A DNA stretch of 64,000 nucleotides from Colletes latitarsis (lineage: Eukaryota; Arthropoda; Insecta; Hymenoptera; Colletidae): contig NC_135141.1 in NCBI RefSeq assembly GCF_051014445.1, positions 8,370,001 to 8,434,000 of the forward strand, written 5' to 3'. Positions 59,470-64,000 of the stretch are shown here, piece by piece. Each line of letters starts with the position of its first letter. Position 1 is the first letter of the stretch. Below the pieces are notes generated by a model that was not told where the DNA came from, ran no database searches, and worked only from the letters and a program-made list of their open reading frames with translations. A program made the translations under genes and the position numbers.

Positions 59470-62400
59470 AGACCCTGGGTCTTTTTCTGGTTTGGATCAC
59501 GTAGTAATGTTGTACCACACTGAAACAGTCAACTAAACCTGGTCTCGATCAATATTTTAGAGGATAACAAAGGTTATGTCTGGGTTAGGTCTGGGATTTA
59601 ACATTATCTGGCTCATACTTTCGCATTTCTCGCATATTTGTTGGCCATATCCTGGGTTTTTTCTGGTTTGGATCACGTAGTAATGTTGTACCACACTGAA
59701 ACAGTCAACTAAACCTGGTCTCGGTCAATATTTTACAGGATAACACCTGTTAGGTCTGGGTTAGGTCTGGGATTTACCATTTATCAGGCTCATACTTTCG
59801 CATTTTTCGCATATTTGTTGGCCATGTCCTGGGTTTTTTCTGGTCTGGAAAACGTAGGTAATGCGTTAGCACACTGAGACTGCCAACTAAACCTGGTTTC
59901 GATGAATATTTTAGGGAATAACACCGGTTAGTTCTGGGTTAGGTCTGGTATTTGCCATCATCTGGCACATACTTTCGCATTCTTCGCATACTTTTACGAA
60001 AGATCCTGGGTTTTTTTCTGGTTTCGATCACGTAGTAATGTGGTACCGCACTGAAACAGTCAATTGAACCTGGTTTCGATCAATATTTTAGAAGATAGCA
60101 CCGGTTAGGTCTGAGTTAGGTCTGGGATTTGCCCTAATCTAGCTCATGTTTTCGCATTTTGTGCATGCTTTTTTGGCCATAATCTTGGGTTTTTTCTGGC
60201 TGGATCACGTAGTAATGTAGTACCACACTGAAACAGTCAATTATACCTGGTTGTCGATCTATAGTGTAGAGGATAACAGGTCTGGGTTAGGTCTGGGATA
60301 TGCCCTCATGTGGCATATACTTTCGCACTTTTCGCATACTTGTTGGCCGTATCCTGGGTTTTCCTGGTATGAATAACGAAGGAAATGCGTTACAACACTG
60401 AAACAGTCAACTGAACCTGGTCTCGATCTATATTTTAGAGGATAACACTGGTTAGGTCTCGGTTAGGCCTGGTATTTGCCATCATCTTGCTCAAACTTTC
60501 GCACTTTTCGCATACTTGTTGGACAGATCCTGGGTTTTTTCCGGTTTGGATCACGTAGTAATGTTGTACCACACTGAAACAGTCAACTCAACCTGGTCTC
60601 GATCAATATTTTAGAGGATAACAAAGGTTATATCTGGGTTAGGTCTGGGATTTACCATGATCTGGCTCATACTTTCGCATTTTTCGCATACTTGTTGGCC
60701 AGATTCTGGGTTTTTTTTGGTTTGCAACACGTAGTAATGTGGTACCACATTGTAACAGTCAACTAAACCTGGTCTCGGTCAATATTTTACAGGATAACAC
60801 CTGTTAGGTCTGGGTTAGGTCTGGGATTTGCACACACCTCGCTCATTCTTTCGCAATTTTCGCATATTTGTTGGCCATATCCTGGGTTTTTTCTGGTTTG
60901 TATAACGTAGGTAACGCGTTAGCACACTGAAACTGTCAATTTAACCTGGTTTCGATGAATATTTTAGAGGATAACATAGGTTAGGTCTGGGTTAGGTCTG
61001 GGATATACCATGATTTGGCTCATTCTTTCGCATTTCTCGCATACTTGTAGTCCAGATCCTGGGTTTTCTTCTGGTGTGGATCACGTCGTAGTATGGTGCT
61101 AGAATGAAACAGCCAATTATACCTGGTTTCGATGAATATTTTAGAGGATAACATAGGTTAGGTCTGGGTTAGGTCTGGGAGATGCCATCTTCGGGCTCAT
61201 ACTTTCGCATTTTTCGCATACTTGTTGGACATATCCTGGGGTTTTTCTGGTTTGGATCACGTAGTAATATTGTACCGCACTGAAACAGTCAACTAAACCT
61301 AGTCTCGATCAATATTTTAGAGGATAACAAAGGTTATGTCTGGGTTAGGTCTGGGATTAACCATGATTTGGCTTATAGTTTCACATTTTTCGCATATTTG
61401 TTGGCCATATCCTGGGTTTTTTCGGGTTTGTATAACGTAGGTAATGCGTTACTACACTGAAACCGTCAATTAAACCTGGTTTCGATGAATATTTTAGAGG
61501 ATAACACCTGTTAGGTCTGGGTTAGGTCTGGGATTTGCCAACACCTGGCTCATTCTTTCGCATTCTTCGCAAACTTGTTGTCCAGATCCAGGGTTTTCTT
61601 CTGGTGTGGATCACGTAGTAGTGTGGTGCTAGAATGAAACAGCCAATTAAACCCGGTTTCGATGAATATTTTAGAGGATAACACCGGTTTGGTCTGGGTT
61701 AGTTCTGGCATTTGCCATCACCAGTCTCATACTTTCGCAATTTTCGCATATTTGTTGGCCATATCCTGGGTTTTTTCTGGTTTGTATAACGTAGGTAATG
61801 CGTTAGCACACTGAAACTGTCTATTTAACCTGGTTTCGATGAATATTTTAGAGGATAACATAGGTTAGGTCTGGGTTAGGTCTGGGATATACCATGATTT
61901 GGCTCATTCTTTCGCATTTCTCGCATACTTGTAGTCCAGATCCTGGGTTTTCTTCTGGTGTGGATCACGTCGTAGTATGGTGCTAGAATGAAACAGCCAA
62001 TTATAGCTGGTTTTGATGAATATTTTAGAGGATAACATAGGTTAGGTCTGGGTTAGGTCTGGGAGATGCCATCTTCGGGCTCATACTTTCGCATTTTTCC
62101 CATACTTGTTGGACATATCCTGGGTTTTTTCTGGTTTGGATCACGTAGTAATGTTGTACCGCACTGAAACAGTCAACTAAACCTGGTCTCGATCAATATT
62201 TTAGAGGATAACAAAGGTTCTGTCGGGGTTAGGTCTGGGATTTACCATGATGTGGCTCATAGTTTCGCATTTTTCGCATACTTGTTGGCCAGGTCCTGGG
62301 TTTTTTTTGGTTTGGATAACGTAGATAGGGCGTTACCACACTGAAACAGCCAACTAAACCTGGTTTCGTTGAATATTTTACAGGATAAAACCGGTTAGGT

Positions 62401-64000
62401 CTGGGTTAGGACTGGGATTTGCCCTCATCTGGCTCATACTGCCGCAATTTTCGCATACTTGTTTACCAGATACTGGGTTTTTTTTGGTTTGCAACACGTA
62501 GTAATGTGGTACCGCACTGAAACAGTCAACTAAACCTGGTCTCGATCAATATTTTACAGGATAACACCGGTTAGGTCTGGGTTAGGTCTGGGATTTACCA
62601 TGACCTGGTTCAGAGTTTCGCATTTATCGCATCTTTGTTGGCCATATCCTGGGTTTTTTCTGGTTTGGATGACGTAGATAATGCGTTACCACACTGAAAC
62701 AGCCAATTAAACCTGGATTCGATGTATATTTTAGAGGATAACACCGGTGATGTCTCGGTTAAGTCTGGTATTTGCCATCATCTTGCTCATACTTTCGCAC
62801 TTTTCGCATACTTGTTGGAGAGATCCTGGATTGTTTTCTGGTATGGATCACTTAGTAATGTGGTACCAAACTGAAACAGTAAATTAAACCTGGTCTCGAT
62901 CAATATTCTCCAGGATAACACCGGTTAGGTCTGGGTTAGGTCTGGGATTTGCCCTCATCTGGCTCATGTTTTCCAATTTTGCGCATACATTTTGTCCAGA
63001 TCCCAAGATTTTTTCTGGTTTGGATCACGTAGTAATGTAGTACCACACTGAAACTGTCAATTATACCTGGTTGCGTTTCAATAGTTTAGAGGATAACAAA
63101 GGTTCTGTCGGGGTTAGGTCTGGGATTTACCATGATGTGGCTCATAGTTTCGCATTTTTCGCATACTTGTTGGCCAGGTCCTGGGTTTCTTCTGGTTTGG
63201 ATAACGTAGATAGGGCGTTACCACACTGAAACAGCTAAGTAAACCTGGTTTCGTTGAATATTTTACAGGATAACAACGGTTAGGTCTGGGTTAGGTCTGG
63301 GATTTAACATTATCTGGCTCATACTTTCGCATTTCTCGCATATTTGTTGGCCAGATCCTGGGTTTTTTCTGGTTTGGATCACGTAGTAATGTGGTACCAC
63401 ACTGAAACAGTGTATTATACCTGGTTGCGATCAATAGTTTGGAGGATAACAGGTCTGGGTTAGGTCTGGGGTTTGCCCTCATCTGGCACATACTTTCGCA
63501 ATTTTCGCATACTTGTTGGACAGATCCTGGGTTTTTTTCTGGTTTGGATCACGTAGTAATGTTGTACCACACTGAAACAGTCAACTAAACCTGGTCTCGA
63601 TCAATATTTTAGAGGATAACAAAGGTTATGTCTGGGTTAGGTCTGGGATTTACCATGGTGTGGCTCATATTTTCGCATTTTTCGCGTACTTGTTGGCCAG
63701 GTCCTGGTTTTTTTCTTGTTTGGATGACGTAGATAATGCGTTACCACACTGAAACAGCCAATTAAGCCTGGTCTCGATCAATATTTGTCGGGATAACACC
63801 GGTTAGGTCTGGGCTAGGTCTGGGATTTACCATTATCTGGCTCATACTTTCGCATTTCTCGCATAGTTGTTGGCCAGATCCTGGGTTTTTTCTGGTTTGG
63901 ATCACGTAGTAATGTGGTACCACACTGAGACAGTCAATGAAACCTGGTCTCGATCAATATTTTTCAGGATAACACCGGTTAGGTCTGGGTTAGGTCTGGG
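59470..64000 (+). repeat. Divergent satellite flank right of the retrotransposon
   Basis: This is the continuation of the same array in the same orientation. The monomer split by the insertion resumes directly with AGACCCTGGG. Monomers are divergent, with five-monomer local repeats: CTTGTAGTCCAGATCC near 61,044 and 61,926 (lag about 881 bp) and GGTTCTGTCGGGGTTAGG near 62,217 and 63,101 (about 884 bp). The window ends on two exact TTAGGTCTGGG units. No gene is visible. Confidence 0.9.
63979..64000 (+). repeat. Telomere-like 11-mer pair (representative)
   Basis: Two exact, directly adjacent TTAGGTCTGGG units (63,979-63,989 and 63,990-64,000). The same pair, intact or with one to three substitutions, occupies the same place in nearly every monomer of the window; another exact pair is at 1,829-1,850. 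The unit contains TTAGG, the ancestral arthropod telomere repeat (established). Equating the whole 11-mer with the telomere motif of this species is inference. Confidence 0.7.

Noticed and set aside
1..64000. CENP-B box in the satellite
   Set aside because: TTCGATC segments resemble one half, but the required CGGG at the right spacing is absent.

Overview
The window is almost entirely one tandem satellite family with a monomer of about 176 bp, interrupted once by a full-length non-LTR (LINE-type) retrotransposon of the R1 clade at 53,482-59,457. I see no host protein-coding gene, rRNA, tRNA or CRISPR array. The organism is an animal, and an insect is the best guess. R1-clade elements are typical of arthropods, and nearly every monomer carries two tandem copies, intact or decayed, of the 11-mer TTAGGTCTGGG. 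This contains the arthropod telomere core TTAGG and resembles the lengthened telomere motifs reported in some Hymenoptera (recalled from the literature, not checked here). A subtelomeric or other heterochromatic block is therefore likely.

Layout: (1) 1 to about 39,695 is a highly homogenised core. A small set of recurring monomer types alternates in runs of 3, 4 or 5 (trimer about 529 bp). These are organised into larger higher-order repeats: a 21-monomer lag of 3,697 bp at the far left, an 18-monomer lag of 3,168 bp, a 29-monomer lag of 5,105 bp from about 6.1 to 20.1 kb, a near-identical 4,223-bp tandem duplication at about 19.05-27.5 kb, and a block repeated at 2,818 bp at about 31.2-36.3 kb. 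(2) From about 39,695 to 53,481 monomers of the same family are far more divergent, with a few islands of core-type monomers and local duplications of 5-10 monomers. (3) 53,482-59,457 is the retrotransposon, flanked by a 12-13 bp target-site duplication. (4) 59,470-64,000 is more divergent satellite in the same orientation.

The retrotransposon is GC-rich against the satellite. It has a 5' UTR, ORF1 (coiled-coil-like region and three CCHC knuckles), ORF2 (APE-type endonuclease, reverse transcriptase, C-terminal CCHC finger), a 3' UTR made largely of hairpins, and a 20-nt A tail. ORF1 in its ancestral frame would end in a TAATG stop-start overlap with ORF2, the arrangement known for translational coupling in SART1. 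In this copy the ORF1 frame is shifted at a run of ten C, and the reverse transcriptase catalytic box reads YADH instead of YADD. This copy therefore looks structurally complete but probably unable to move by itself.

Most interesting are the built-in telomere-like dimer in the satellite, the R1-clade element sitting in it, and the chain of long near-perfect hairpins running through the element, including its coding sequence.
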